Positions 9,086 to 19,467 of a stretch of DNA of 64,000 bases are shown piece by piece. Each line of letters opens with the position of its first letter. The stretch's first letter is position 1. Source of the stretch: Hoeflea sp. (GTDB lineage Bacteria; Pseudomonadota; Alphaproteobacteria; Rhizobiales; Rhizobiaceae); contig NZ_NVXQ01000022.1 in the NCBI RefSeq assembly GCF_002733955.1, positions 113,352 to 177,351 on the forward strand, written 5' to 3'. Position numbers and translations under genes: made by a program. The notes beneath the pieces were generated by a model. The model saw only the letters and a list, made by a program, of their open reading frames with translations, was not told where the DNA came from and searched no databases.

Positions 9086-9502
9086 TCAGCCTGCTGTCAG
9101 CGCCCTCAAAGCCGGCAGCAGATGCTGAAGCTCCGGCTCTTCCAGCAACCCGCGCACCTCTGCCTGTGCCGCCTGCCAGTGGGGCACCAGCTCTTCGGCG
9201 AGGCTCTTGCCTTCAGGCGACAGCGTGAACTGGCGGCCATTGCCCTTGCTGGCGGGCGCAGCAGAAACCAGCCCCTTGCGGGTCAAGAGTTCGAGATTGC
9301 GAATCAGCGTGGTGCGATCCATGGCAATCCGCTCGGCCATCCGGCTCACCGGCTCGTCGCGTCCCTGTCGCAGCACCATCAGCACCGAAAACTGCACCAC
9401 CGACACGCCGAAGCGCTGCAGTTGCGCATCGTAGCGCCGGGTCATGGCACGCGCCGCCATCACCGTGTTGAGCAGCAGGCAATCGGAGAAGTCATAGGTC
9501 AT
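9086..9502 (-). CDS. MarR-family transcriptional regulator
   Basis: A 138-residue winged-helix repressor of the MarR family. It shows the dimerisation helix at the N-terminus, the helix-turn-helix EPVSRMAERIAMDRTTLIRNLELLTRKGL (described in two parts: scaffold helix and recognition helix) and the wing with GNGRQFTLSPEGKSL. The ligand is unknown; MarR regulators next to fatty-acid enzymes sometimes sense fatty or phenolic acids. The ATG at 9502 is 15 bases downstream of a GTGTA-N2-TACAC site, consistent with autoregulation. fabF follows 78 bases downstream with its own copy of the site, so the regulator probably controls both. Confidence 0.88.
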   Translation of the reverse strand: MTYDFSDCLLLNTVMAARAMTRRYDAQLQRFGVSVVQFSVLMVLRQGRDEPVSRMAERIAMDRTTLIRNLELLTRKGLVSAAPASKGNGRQFTLSPEGKSLAEELVPHWQAAQAEVRGLLEEPELQHLLPALRALTAG

Positions 9503-9516
9503 CGGCGCACGATACC

Positions 9517-9528
9517 GTGTATCTACAC
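9517..9528. promoter_or_regulatory. Operator-like site upstream of the marR gene
   Basis: GTGTATCTACAC has the same GTGTA and TACAC arms as the fabF site, with a non-symmetric two-base centre. It ends 15 bases upstream of the regulator's start codon, a position suited to blocking transcription or initiation. Because the same arms occur nowhere else that I noticed nearby, an autoregulatory site is likely but unproven. Confidence 0.55.
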
Positions 9529-9756
9529 CTTGTCAATGCACCCGCCGCGCCTGCGGGTGCCGGGCACAAGCGACGGACAACCAAACCGCCGCAGCTGCGC
9601 CGGGTCAAGAACACCGGTCCCGGCAGCAGTTTCTAAAACCGCAACCGCCGGAGCCCAGCATGTTGTGCGCCCGCCGCTGTTTTGTTATGAGATGCGCCAA
9701 CTGAACGGGCGGCTTTTCGCCTCCCCCCGACAACTCCCTCAAAAGGTCAAACAAGC

Positions 9757-10968
9757 ATGGCAAAGATCAAGGTAGCAAACCCCGTCGTCGATCTCGACGG
9801 CGACGAGATGACTCGGATCATCTGGCAGTTCATCAAGGAAAAGCTGATCCTGCCCTATCTCGATCTGAACATCGATTATTATGACCTCTCGGTCGAGCAT
9901 CGCGATGCCACCGACGACCAGGTCACCGTCGATGCAGCCAACGCCATCAAGAAGCACGGCGTCGGCATCAAATGCGCCACCATCACCCCGGACGAAGCCC
10001 GCGTGGAGGAATTCGGCCTGAAAAAGATGTGGCGTTCGCCCAACGGCACCATCCGCAACATCTTGGGCGGCGTGATTTTCCGCGAGCCGATCATCATGAA
10101 CAACGTGCCGCGTCTGGTTCCCGGCTGGACCAAGCCGATCATCGTCGGTCGTCACGCATTCGGCGATCAGTACCGCGCCACCGATTTCAAGTTCCCCGGC
10201 AAGGGCAAGCTGTCGATCAAGTTCGTTGGTGACGATGGCGAGACCATCGAGCACGACGTCTTCGACGCACCGTCTTCCGGCGTTGCCATGGCCATGTACA
10301 ACCTCGATGATTCGATTCGCGATTTTGCCCGCGCTTCATTGAACTACGCGCTGCTGCGCGGCGTGCCGTGCTACCTGTCGACCAAGAACACCATCCTCAA
10401 GACCTATGACGGCCGCTTCAAGGATCTGTTCCAGGAAATCTTCGACGCCGAATTCAAGGAACAGTACGAAGAAAAGAAGATCTGGTACGAACACCGCCTC
10501 ATCGACGACATGGTCGCATCCGCGCTCAAGTGGTCCGGCGGCTATGTCTGGGCCTGCAAGAACTACGATGGCGACGTCCAGTCCGACATCGTAGCCCAGG
10601 GCTTTGGCTCGCTCGGCCTGATGACCTCGGTTCTAATGACCCCGGACGGCAAGACCGTGGAAGCCGAAGCCGCCCACGGCACCGTCACCCGCCACTACCG
10701 CCAGCACCAGAAGGGCGAGGAAACCTCGACCAACTCGATCGCCTCGATCTTTGCCTGGACCCGTGGCCTGGCCCACCGCGCCAAGCTCGACGACAATGCC
10801 GAGCTGGCCAACTTCGCCGACACGCTGGAAAAGGTCTGCATCCAGACCGTCGAATCCGGCTTCATGACCAAGGATCTGGCGCTGCTGATCGGTCCGGACC
10901 AGCCTTGGCTGTCGACCACCGGCTTCCTCGACAAGATCGACGAGAACCTGCAGAAGGCCATGGGCTGA
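9757..10968 (+). CDS. icd: Isocitrate dehydrogenase (NADP+), eukaryotic-type
   Basis: A 403-residue TCA-cycle enzyme oxidising isocitrate to 2-oxoglutarate with NADP+. The sequence is of the homodimeric subfamily II shared by alphaproteobacteria and eukaryotes: [16 protein letters not shown] at the N-terminus, [24 protein letters not shown] with the substrate serine, [17 protein letters not shown], and [17 protein letters not shown] for the adenine-phosphate side of NADP binding. The start codon is preceded by AAAGGT about ten bases upstream. Two small membrane-protein genes follow without a gap, so a three-gene transcript is possible. Confidence 0.97.
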   Translation: MAKIKVANPVVDLDGDEMTRIIWQFIKEKLILPYLDLNIDYYDLSVEHRDATDDQVTVDAANAIKKHGVGIKCATITPDEARVEEFGLKKMWRSPNGTIRNILGGVIFREPIIMNNVPRLVPGWTKPIIVGRHAFGDQYRATDFKFPGKGKLSIKFVGDDGETIEHDVFDAPSSGVAMAMYNLDDSIRDFARASLNYALLRGVPCYLSTKNTILKTYDGRFKDLFQEIFDAEFKEQYEEKKIWYEHRLIDDMVASALKWSGGYVWACKNYDGDVQSDIVAQGFGSLGLMTSVLMTPDGKTVEAEAAHGTVTRHYRQHQKGEETSTNSIASIFAWTRGLAHRAKLDDNAELANFADTLEKVCIQTVESGFMTKDLALLIGPDQPWLSTTGFLDKIDENLQKAMG

Positions 10969-11397
10969 TTGGTGGCCACCGGACCTGTCGCCACGCTCAG
11001 GAAGCTGTGGCGGCACAACCGGTGGCTTACTGTGGCATTCATGCTGACATTGACGCTGGCGCTGGTGTTCATCATCCGCGCCGGCGTTTTTTTTGTCTAT
11101 TGGCAGCAGCACCAGGACGAGCCGATCGAAGGCTGGATGACAGTGCGCTACGTCGCACGCTCCTACCGGGTTGACCCGAGGATCGTCCACGACGCCGTCG
11201 GCCTGCCGATGACGGGCCCCGACCGCCGCCCGCTGATCAGGATCGCCCGCGAGGACGGAAAGCCGCTCGACCAGATCACCGAGCGAATTCTGGCTGCCAT
11301 CAAGGCGGACCGGGCGGCCCGTGGCCAGCCCGAGGGCGATCTCCCCGCGCCCCAGCTGACGCTTCCCGCCCCGTCACCGGCCCAACCGCAACCATGA
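10969..11397 (+). CDS. Hypothetical single-pass membrane protein
   Basis: About 142 residues with one strong membrane helix near residues 20-45 (LTVAFMLTLTLALVFIIRAGVFFVYW) described only by its ends: it begins LTVAF and ends FFVYW. After it comes a soluble part with HQDEPIEGWMTVRYVARSY, then a segment ending in a proline-rich tail. No domain was recognised. The frame opens at a TTG directly after the icd stop, with a GTG one codon later; either may be used. Its stop overlaps the start of the DedA-family gene (ATGA), so the two are probably coupled in translation and may work together at the membrane. Confidence 0.65.
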   Translation: MVATGPVATLRKLWRHNRWLTVAFMLTLTLALVFIIRAGVFFVYWQQHQDEPIEGWMTVRYVARSYRVDPRIVHDAVGLPMTGPDRRPLIRIAREDGKPLDQITERILAAIKADRAARGQPEGDLPAPQLTLPAPSPAQPQP

Positions 11398-12020
11398 CCG
11401 GGCAGCTGCTCGAGTTTCTCACCAGCTATGGCCTGCCTGCCGCGGTCCTGCTTCTCGCAGTCGGGCAGATGGGCCTGCCCCTGCCGACATCTCTGGCGCT
11501 GCTGACGCTGGGTGCGCTGGCCGGCAATGGCGACGCGGATCTCGTCACCGCCTTCATCTGGGCGCTGTGCGGGGCGACGCTTGGCGATCAGGCCGGCTTT
11601 CTCGCCGGGCGCTTTGTCGTCCAGTCCTCCGAAGGGCGGCCCGGTTTTCTTGGCGGCCTTGCCCGAAAGGCCCGCGCGGCAGAGCCGAAACTGGAAAAAT
11701 GGGGTGGCGGCGGCGTTTTTCTCACGCGCTGGCTGTTTACCCCGCTGGGTCCAGCCATCAACATCGCCAGCGGCATCACCGGCCTCTCCTGGGCTCGCTT
11801 CACGGCCTGGGGCGTGGCCGGTGAAACCTTGTGGGTGGCGATCTACATCGCCCTCGGCTTCAGCTTCGGCTCCAACATCGAAACCCTGGCCGGCATCCTC
11901 GGCAACCTGTCCATGGCGCTGGCCATGCTGGCACTCGCAGCCTTTTTCGGCTGGCGGTTGAAACTGGCGGTCCAGGCCGCGCAGAGGCGCTCGCGCCATA
12001 AACATCTGCAACACCCATGA
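11394..12020 (+). CDS. DedA (SNARE-associated) family membrane protein
   Basis: A 208-residue polytopic protein of the DedA/VTT family, now associated with lipid-carrier and phospholipid flipping. It shows the N-terminal re-entrant segment QMGLPLPTSLALLTLGALAG, the glycine-rich GATLGDQAGFLAGRF, and the family core FLTRWLFTPLGPAINIASG with the conserved arginine and proline, followed by the WGVAGETLW helix. The usual glutamate in the first re-entrant loop is replaced here by a leucine/proline-rich stretch, so it is a divergent member. ATG overlaps the preceding stop by four bases. Confidence 0.78.
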   Translation: MTGQLLEFLTSYGLPAAVLLLAVGQMGLPLPTSLALLTLGALAGNGDADLVTAFIWALCGATLGDQAGFLAGRFVVQSSEGRPGFLGGLARKARAAEPKLEKWGGGGVFLTRWLFTPLGPAINIASGITGLSWARFTAWGVAGETLWVAIYIALGFSFGSNIETLAGILGNLSMALAMLALAAFFGWRLKLAVQAAQRRSRHKHLQHP

Positions 12021-12178
12021 CCGAACGACCAAGACGAGCGGGGGCGGTCCATTGCAAACCTGTATTATTCGCAAACTCTAAACTACAACAACACGTCCAC
12101 AAAAACTCGCTTCATAAGTAAAATTTTAAATTTCTACAGCAATCCTGACACCGAATAGTCAAAAAATGGATTTAGACA

Positions 12179-12550
12179 GTGGCAGAAAAACTTTCTCCGG
12201 CCTACAAACGCTATGATCTCGGTAAGCAGCCCGGCGGAACGGTGGTTGAGGTCGTTCTCTCCTGTATCAACAACATCCGCCTCATGGATGACAACAATTT
12301 TAACCTTTATGCCAATGGCGAAAATTCCAGGTTTTTCGGTGGACGGGCGGAAAAATCACCCACGCGCCTGATCATCCCGAAAACCGGCCATTGGCATGTT
12401 GTCGTGGACAAGACCGGCTTTCAGGCTCTGGCGAATTCCAATGTCCGCGCCATTCCACCGAAAACGCAAAACGCAGCCAATCCATCGGACTCGCGCGCGC
12501 CCGAAGGTTCCCGTGAGCAGGAAGACGTCGCAGACGCTCAGCCGGCCTGA
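12179..12550 (+). CDS. DUF1883 domain protein
   Basis: A 123-residue protein with a GTG start. Residues about 10-95 are a DUF1883 domain: RYDLGKQPGGTVVEVVLSC, NIRLMDDNNFNLYANG, SPTRLIIPKTGHWHVVVD and a final strand. The domain is small and all-beta and often appears fused to TIR or other effector domains in bacteria; here it stands alone with a disordered, charged tail of about 30 residues. Function is unknown. The 5' half and the 120 bases upstream are markedly A+T-rich (39 G/C out of 120 at 12061-12180), unlike everything around, which suggests transfer or a recently acquired promoter. No recognisable Shine-Dalgarno is present, so the start is less certain than the domain. Confidence 0.72.
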   Translation: MAEKLSPAYKRYDLGKQPGGTVVEVVLSCINNIRLMDDNNFNLYANGENSRFFGGRAEKSPTRLIIPKTGHWHVVVDKTGFQALANSNVRAIPPKTQNAANPSDSRAPEGSREQEDVADAQPA

Positions 12551-12617
12551 TCAACGACGGACGCTTGGCAGAGGAAGAAGCGATCAGGTGCTCCATCGCC
12601 GCGTCGGCCGCAAAACG

Positions 12618-12643
12618 GAAAACGCCCGGGCATAACCCGGGCG
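12618..12643 (-). terminator. Rho-independent terminator of alaS
   Basis: An eight-base stem (CGCCCGGG / CCCGGGCG) with a five-base loop lies 46 bases beyond the alaS stop. On the minus strand it is followed by GTTTTCC, a short uridine tract. The gap between the convergent DUF1883 gene and alaS thus contains one clear terminator, for alaS. Confidence 0.75.
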
Positions 12644-12688
12644 CCACCTTGATTTTCTGCTGAAACAGACCAGCGCGCGCTGCCGCAC

Positions 12689-15343
12689 TCAGCCGATGGC
12701 AGCGGCCACCGCGTCAATTGCCGCATCGGCCTTGTCGCCGTCGGGGCCGCCGGCCTGCGCCATGTCCGGTCTGCCGCCGCCGCCCTTGCCGCCCATGGCC
12801 TGCGAAGCTACCCGGACCAGATCGACCGCGGAGAGGCGTTCGGTCAGGTCTTCGGTCACGCCAACCACGACGCTGGCCTTGCCGTCGTCGCTGACAGCCA
12901 CAAAGGCTGCGACGCCGGAGCCCATTGAACCCTTGGCTGCATCGACCAGACCCTTGAGATCCTTGGGCTGCACGCCGGTCACCACCTTGCCGAGGAATTT
13001 CACCCCACCGACATCGCGGCTTTCGTCGCCGCCCGCGCTGCTGCCGCCGAGCGCCAGCTTCTTGCGTGCATCCGCAAGTTCGCGCTCGAGCTTCTTGCGC
13101 TCATCCATCAGCGCTTCAATCCGGGACGGCACGTCGCCGGGCTGAACCTTCAGCATCGAGGCCGCCTGCCGCAGCTTGTCGTCCTGCTCGGTCAGGTGCT
13201 GGCGCGCCGCCTCGCCTGTCAGAGCCTCGATGCGGCGCACCCCCGAACTCACTGCACTGTCGGACAACACCCGCACAAGGCCGATATCGCCGGTGGCCGC
13301 CACATGGGTGCCGCCGCACAGTTCGACCGAGTAGGGCCGGTTAGACTTAACACCGCGAACCCCGGTGCCCATCGACACGACCCGGACCTCATCGCCATAT
13401 TTCTCGCCAAACAGCGCCATCGCACCTTCGGCAATGGCATCGTCGACGGCCATCAGCCGGGTCTTCACCGGGCTGTTTTGCAGGATGATCTCGTTGGCCA
13501 TGGTTTCGACCTGCGACAATTCCTCGGCCGTCATCGGCTTGTTGTGGGAAACGTCAAAACGCAGCCGTTCCGGCGCCACCAGCGACCCTTTCTGCGTCAC
13601 ATGCGTGCCCAGCACCTCGCGCAGCGCCTCATGCAGCAGGTGGGTTGCCGAATGGTTGGCGCGGATCTTCGTCCGCCGGCCGTGATCGACCTCCAGCTGC
13701 GCCACCGCGCCGCGCTTGACCTCGCCTTGCGTCACCCTGGCACGGTGGACCCACAGTCCCTCGCCACGCTTCTGCGTGTCGCTGACCGCAAGAGCATAGC
13801 CCTCGCCGGAAATCGTGCCCTGGTCACCCATCTGGCCGCCGGATTCGCCGTAAAACGGCGTCTGATTGACCACGACATCGACGACATCGCCGGCCTGAGC
13901 CGTCTCGACCTCGGCGCCATCGCGCACCAGAGCCAGGATCATGCCCTCTGCTGCTTCCGTGTCGTAACCGAGGAAGTCGGTGGCGCCGACCTTGTCCTTG
14001 ATTTCGAACCAGATGGTTTCGGTTGCCGCATCGCCCGAGCCCGACCAGTGCTTGCGTGCCTCGGCCTTCTGCCGCTCCATTGCCGCCGTGAAGGCATCGG
14101 TGTCGACATCGACGCCGCGCGGACGCAGCGCATCCTGGGTCAGGTCGAGCGGAAACCCGTAGGTGTCATAGAGCTTGAACGCTGTTTCCCCGTCCAGCCG
14201 GTCGCCTTCGCCGAGCCCGGCGCTGGCTTCATCGAGCAGTCCCAGACCCCGTTCCAGGGTCTTGCGGAAACGGGTTTCCTCCAGCTTCATGGTTTCTGAA
14301 ATCATCGATTCCGCGCGCTGGAGCTCGGGATAGGCACGGCCCATTTCCGCCACCAGCGTTGGCAGCAAGCGGTACATCAACGGCTCGTCCGCACCCAGCA
14401 GCTGCGCATGGCGCATGGCCCGGCGCATGATCCGGCGCAGCACGTAACCGCGGCCTTCCTTGTCCGGCAGAACTCCGTCTGCAATCAGGAAGGCTGAGGA
14501 ACGCAGATGGTCGGCAATCACCCGGTGGCTGACGCGGGCCTTGCCCTCGGCCGAGACACCGGTGGCCTCCTCCGACGCGGTGATCAGGCGGCGGAACAGG
14601 TCGATGTCGTAATTGTCATGCTGCCCCTGCAGCAGCGCCGCGATGCGCTCGAGCCCCATGCCGGTGTCGATCGATGGCCGCGGCAGATCCACCCGTTCAT
14701 CAGGCGTGAGCTGTTCGAACTGCATGAACACCAGGTTCCAGATCTCGATGAAACGGTCGCCGTCTTCATCGGCGGAACCGGGAGGTCCACCCCAGATATG
14801 GTCGCCATGATCATAAAAGATCTCGGAACAGGGACCGCACGGCCCGGTGTCGCCCATGGCCCAGAAATTGTCACTGGTCGGGATCCGGATGATCCGGTCA
14901 GCGGAAATACCGGCGATCTTGCGCCACAGCTCGAAGGCCTCGTCGTCGGTGTGGTAGACGGTGACCAGCAGGCGGTCCTTGTTGATGCCGAATTCCCTAG
15001 TCAAAAGGTTCCAGGCAAGCTCGATTGCGCGCTCCTTGAAATAGTCACCAAAGGAGAAATTGCCGAGCATCTCGAAGAAGGTGTGGTGGCGCGCTGTGTA
15101 GCCGACATTGTCGAGGTCATTGTGCTTGCCGCCGGCGCGGACGCATTTCTGCGATGTGGCAGCCGTCGAATAGGGGCGCTGTTCAAGCCCGGTGAAGGCA
15201 TTCTTGAACTGCACCATGCCGGCATTGGTGAACATCAGTGTCGGATCATTACGCGGGACCAGCGGGCTGGACGCGACAACCTCATGGTCATTCTTCTTGA
15301 AATAGTCCAGAAAAGACGACCGAATTTCGTTCACGCCACTCAT
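12689..15343 (-). CDS. alaS: Alanyl-tRNA synthetase
   Basis: An 884-residue class II aminoacyl-tRNA synthetase. The start at the ATG at 15343 gives [15 protein letters not shown], the family's usual N-terminus. The catalytic core has motif-like blocks [15 protein letters not shown] and [18 protein letters not shown]; the editing domain has the zinc-binding [11 protein letters not shown] and [15 protein letters not shown]; the C-terminal C-Ala domain ends with a glycine-rich segment [16 protein letters not shown]. Length fits the family. The gene lies downstream of recA on the same strand, separated by 288 bases, and is followed by a clear terminator. Confidence 0.97.
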   Translation of the reverse strand: MSGVNEIRSSFLDYFKKNDHEVVASSPLVPRNDPTLMFTNAGMVQFKNAFTGLEQRPYSTAATSQKCVRAGGKHNDLDNVGYTARHHTFFEMLGNFSFGDYFKERAIELAWNLLTREFGINKDRLLVTVYHTDDEAFELWRKIAGISADRIIRIPTSDNFWAMGDTGPCGPCSEIFYDHGDHIWGGPPGSADEDGDRFIEIWNLVFMQFEQLTPDERVDLPRPSIDTGMGLERIAALLQGQHDNYDIDLFRRLITASEEATGVSAEGKARVSHRVIADHLRSSAFLIADGVLPDKEGRGYVLRRIMRRAMRHAQLLGADEPLMYRLLPTLVAEMGRAYPELQRAESMISETMKLEETRFRKTLERGLGLLDEASAGLGEGDRLDGETAFKLYDTYGFPLDLTQDALRPRGVDVDTDAFTAAMERQKAEARKHWSGSGDAATETIWFEIKDKVGATDFLGYDTEAAEGMILALVRDGAEVETAQAGDVVDVVVNQTPFYGESGGQMGDQGTISGEGYALAVSDTQKRGEGLWVHRARVTQGEVKRGAVAQLEVDHGRRTKIRANHSATHLLHEALREVLGTHVTQKGSLVAPERLRFDVSHNKPMTAEELSQVETMANEIILQNSPVKTRLMAVDDAIAEGAMALFGEKYGDEVRVVSMGTGVRGVKSNRPYSVELCGGTHVAATGDIGLVRVLSDSAVSSGVRRIEALTGEAARQHLTEQDDKLRQAASMLKVQPGDVPSRIEALMDERKKLERELADARKKLALGGSSAGGDESRDVGGVKFLGKVVTGVQPKDLKGLVDAAKGSMGSGVAAFVAVSDDGKASVVVGVTEDLTERLSAVDLVRVASQAMGGKGGGGRPDMAQAGGPDGDKADAAIDAVAAAIG

Positions 15344-15631
15344 GATCAACCCTTTGTCTGATGGGCAGGCAGTGCCACACTCCCGGGGCACCGTTTTCAA
15401 GGCACCAATTTACCGATCCGCCGCGCCATTGACGGACCGCCGCTTTTATCGCTCGTCCCGAGGCCTGTCCAGACGCAAGCCCCCCAGCCTCAAAGGAAAA
15501 CCGGCCGCCAGCCCTGTTACAGGCAGACGACCGGTCACTTTCGGTCAAACCGTGGCCCCGCGGAGGGTCCAGCCAGCCGGCTTTGAAGGCTGTCAGCCTC
15601 AAGCAGCCGGGCCAGGCCTCACCAGCTCAAG

Positions 15632-16717
<1,086 letters not shown>

Positions 16718-16776
16718 TCGGTCCACCTTTAGGTTATCATGCCACTGCAAGCAATGAGTGCTCGTTTGCACAATTT

Positions 16777-16791
16777 GTACTTCATTTGTTC
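16777..16791 (-). promoter_or_regulatory. Probable LexA (SOS) box of recA
   Basis: The plus strand reads GTAC-N7-GTTC, one mismatch from the alphaproteobacterial LexA consensus GTTC-N7-GTTC. It ends 60 bases upstream of the recA start codon, where the promoter should lie. A LexA gene is not in the window. Confidence 0.6.
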
Positions 16792-16962
16792 CAATTGCGC
16801 AAGCCCCACCCAAAGCACTGATATAAAATGAAATTACGCCCCATGTTCTTTTTTTGTTTTGCCGGGCCTCTCCAGACGAGCGGCGAGCCTGCGTTGCAAC
16901 GTCCCGGTGGCCAGAGGCATGAGCCGATTCGCAGCCGCAGCAAAATTCGGGAGACCTGACTC

Positions 16963-17940
16963 GTGGCAAACATACTTGTCATCGGCGGCGCCCATATTGA
17001 TCGCAAGGGCTGGCTTTCGGCGCCGCACCGACCTGGCGCGTCCAATCCCGGCCATTGGCAAACCGAGCCCGGCGGCGGCGCCTTCAACGCGGCGCGCAAT
17101 CTCGCCCGCCTCGGCCACGCGGTAACCCTGGTGGCGCCACGTGGCGGTGACGCGGCCGCGGATCTGGTTGCCCGTGCCGCGGAGGACGCCGGCATCGAGG
17201 ATTGCCCCCTGACCTTTCTCGACCGGTCAACACCGAGCTATTCGGCTATACTCGAGCCCGACGGCAATCTGGTCACGGCACTCGCCGACATGGCGCTCTA
17301 CGACATGGTGCCTGCGCGCCGTCTGCTGAGCGCGCGGCTGCGCAAGCGCCTCGCTGCAGCTGATCTTCTGCTGGCCGATTCAAACCTGCCCGAAACCGCG
17401 CTGTCCGCGCTCGCCGACACCGCCGCCGGACTGGGCCTTCCGCTGGCCGTCATCGCCGTCTCGCCGGCCAAGGTGGTGCGCTGGAAACCAAGCCTGAGCA
17501 AGATCACCTGCCTTGCCATGAACAGCGCCGAAGCGGCCGCGCTCACCGGTGCAGAGGCCCGCACATCCGGCGAATGGGTCGGCCACCTCGCACAGGTCGG
17601 TCTGCGCGGCGGACTGGTCACCGCCGGAAGCGACCCGGTCACGGCCTTCGCGGCATCCCCGCAGGGCCAAAGCAGCATCACCTTGCAACCACCGCCGCTC
17701 GACCAGCTGGAGAATGTCACCGGCGCGGGAGACGCCCTCGCCTCGGGCTATCTCGATGGTCTGCTGGCTGGCGGATCTCTCCAATCCAATCTCACCCGCG
17801 GCATTGCCCTGGCCCGGCTGACCACGGGCGTCCGCGGCCCGGTTTGTCCGGATTTATCACAAGCCGTGCTTGCGCAGGCGCTTCAAGCCATGCCAAAGCC
17901 ATCGCAAATCCAAACACCTACGCAGGACTCCCATCCATGA
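16963..17940 (+). CDS. psuK: PfkB-family sugar kinase, probable pseudouridine kinase
   Basis: A 325-residue ribokinase-family enzyme with a GTG start. It has the N-terminal [13 protein letters not shown], the substrate-binding [15 protein letters not shown], and the C-terminal anion-hole and catalytic aspartate motif [15 protein letters not shown]. The specificity comes from context: its stop overlaps the ATG of a pseudouridine-5'-phosphate glycosidase gene, and in that pathway a PfkB kinase phosphorylates pseudouridine first. The upstream region shared with recA is divergent, 245 bases long. The kinase fold is certain; the substrate is inferred. Confidence 0.85.
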   Translation: MANILVIGGAHIDRKGWLSAPHRPGASNPGHWQTEPGGGAFNAARNLARLGHAVTLVAPRGGDAAADLVARAAEDAGIEDCPLTFLDRSTPSYSAILEPDGNLVTALADMALYDMVPARRLLSARLRKRLAAADLLLADSNLPETALSALADTAAGLGLPLAVIAVSPAKVVRWKPSLSKITCLAMNSAEAAALTGAEARTSGEWVGHLAQVGLRGGLVTAGSDPVTAFAASPQGQSSITLQPPPLDQLENVTGAGDALASGYLDGLLAGGSLQSNLTRGIALARLTTGVRGPVCPDLSQAVLAQALQAMPKPSQIQTPTQDSHP

Positions 17941-18860
17941 CCGGATCCATCAAGATCGAAATGACCGCGGAAGTGGCCGAAGCGCTGGCCCAGAACCGCC
18001 CCGTCGTGGCGCTCGAATCCACCATCATCACCCATGGCATGCCCTGGCCGGGAAATCGCGACATGGCGCTCGAGGTCGAGGCCGTCATCCGCGCGGAAGG
18101 CGCAGTCCCCGCCACCATCGCCGTGATCGATGGCCACCTGCATGCAGGCCTCGACGAGGCCACCATCACCAAGCTGGCCCAGGCCACCGACGTGATGAAG
18201 CTCTCGCGCGCCGATTTCGCCTTTGCCTTGGCCGAAGGCCGCACCGGCGCCACCACGGTTGCCGCCACCATGATGGCCGCCCACCTTGCCGGCATCAGCG
18301 TCTTTGCCACCGGCGGCATCGGCGGCGTGCACCAGGGCGCGGAGTTGAGCTTCGATATCTCCGCCGATCTGGAGGAGCTGTCGCGCACGCCAGTGATCGT
18401 CGTTTCCGCCGGCGCCAAGGCCATTCTCGACATCCCCAAGACACTCGAAGCACTGGAGACCCGTGGCGTCCCCGTGGTCGCCTTCGGCCAGGATGCGATG
18501 CCCGCCTTCTGGTCGCGCGACTCCGGCCTCAAGGCCCCGCTGCGGCTCGATGAGGCCGCGGACATCGCCCGCTTCGAGCTCACCCGCCGGGCGCTCGGCG
18601 GCCATGGCGGCATGCTGATTGCCAATCCGGTGCCTGTGGAAGACGAAATCGCGGCCGCCGTGATGAACCGCCACATCGCCGCAGCGCTCGCCACCGCCAA
18701 GTCCAGGGGCATCGAAGGCAAGGCGGTCACGCCGTTCCTGCTCGGCGAGATCCTCACCCTCACAAATGGCGAAAGCCTCAAGACCAACATCGCGCTGGTG
18801 CTCAACAACGCCCGGCTCGCCGCCCGCATCGCCGCCGAGCTGGCCTCCGCAAGCAACTGA
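17937..18860 (+). CDS. psuG: Pseudouridine-5'-phosphate glycosidase
   Basis: A 307-residue enzyme that splits pseudouridine 5'-phosphate reversibly to uracil and ribose 5-phosphate. Recognisable family blocks are VVALESTIITHGMPWPGN, KLSRADFAFALAEGRTGATTV, FATGGIGGVHQGAE, and NPVPVEDEIAA near the C-terminus. The start at 17937 forms an ATGA overlap with psuK, so the pair is translationally coupled and forms a complete pseudouridine salvage route in the cytoplasm. Length agrees with the family. Confidence 0.95.
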   Translation: MTGSIKIEMTAEVAEALAQNRPVVALESTIITHGMPWPGNRDMALEVEAVIRAEGAVPATIAVIDGHLHAGLDEATITKLAQATDVMKLSRADFAFALAEGRTGATTVAATMMAAHLAGISVFATGGIGGVHQGAELSFDISADLEELSRTPVIVVSAGAKAILDIPKTLEALETRGVPVVAFGQDAMPAFWSRDSGLKAPLRLDEAADIARFELTRRALGGHGGMLIANPVPVEDEIAAAVMNRHIAAALATAKSRGIEGKAVTPFLLGEILTLTNGESLKTNIALVLNNARLAARIAAELASASN

Positions 18861-18899
18861 CCGCCGGTCTCGCCGCCGTCATAAAGAGAGGACCATCCG

Positions 18900-19136
18900 A
18901 TGAAACCCACAAGACGCACAGGCAGCGCCTTCGACCGCGCCGAAGCCGCCTTCAAGTCCGCCACCACCAAACCGGTTGAACCCGCACCCAAGACCAATGC
19001 CGTGCCCGAAGGCAAGGAAATGGTCTCGATAAGGCTCGACCGCGCCGTGCTCGAGCATTTCCAGGAAGACGGCCCCGGCTGGCAGGACCGCATCAACGCC
19101 GCCCTGCGCAAGGCCGCGGGGATGGCTGGGGAATAG
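18900..19136 (+). CDS. BrnA-like antitoxin-type protein, orphan
   Basis: A 78-residue protein with GAGAGGA eight bases before its ATG. The C-terminal half fits the BrnA antitoxin/COG3514 ribbon-helix-helix pattern: VSIRLDRAVLEHFQEDGPGW followed by QDRINAALRKAAG. BrnA normally follows a BrnT toxin gene, but the gene upstream is psuG and nothing toxin-like lies within several kilobases. It is therefore an orphan DNA-binding protein or remnant of a toxin-antitoxin pair. It is 39 bases after psuG and may share that transcript. Confidence 0.7.
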   Translation: MKPTRRTGSAFDRAEAAFKSATTKPVEPAPKTNAVPEGKEMVSIRLDRAVLEHFQEDGPGWQDRINAALRKAAGMAGE

Positions 19137-19467
19137 ATCTCGGCCGTCGCGAAGAGCCCGACCGGAGACTTAGCTACTGTATGCCGTCTTGCCGGGCGCA
19201 ACGATGTCGGCGAGCGGATCTGCCGGCGGCAAATTCAGAGCCCGCTTCCGGCACAGCCCCTCCCCACCGTCATCCCGGCCTTGAGCCGGGATCCAGCCAG
19301 CCCAAGTCCTTGGGCTGTATGAATCCTTGGGTCCGGCATAACGGCGTGGCGATCTGCCCGCCATGCCCTCGCCAACCACCACATCCGACCCACCCACGCA
19401 CGAAAAAGACCCGGCCACTTTCGCAGCCGGGTCTGATATCGCCTCAGACGTCTGGTTTCGCCGGAGC
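19137..19467. other. Intergenic region with a short repeat end
   Basis: No gene was found in this gap between the convergent BrnA-like and OmpA-like genes. At 19268-19294 it holds CGTCATCCCGGCC followed by a short stem partner (GCCGGGAT), which matches the outer end of the dispersed repeats at 20302 and 59495. The half nearest the OmpA-like gene is G+C-poor relative to its neighbours and contains AAAAAGACCCGGCC...GGCCGGGTCT-like complementarity (19406-19435), a possible terminator for the OmpA-like gene. Confidence 0.5.

Noticed and set aside
17918..19201. Minus-strand open frame of 427 codons across psuG and the BrnA-like gene.
   Set aside because: It overlaps psuG, whose family match is unmistakable; the antisense translation has no domain and no ribosome binding site.
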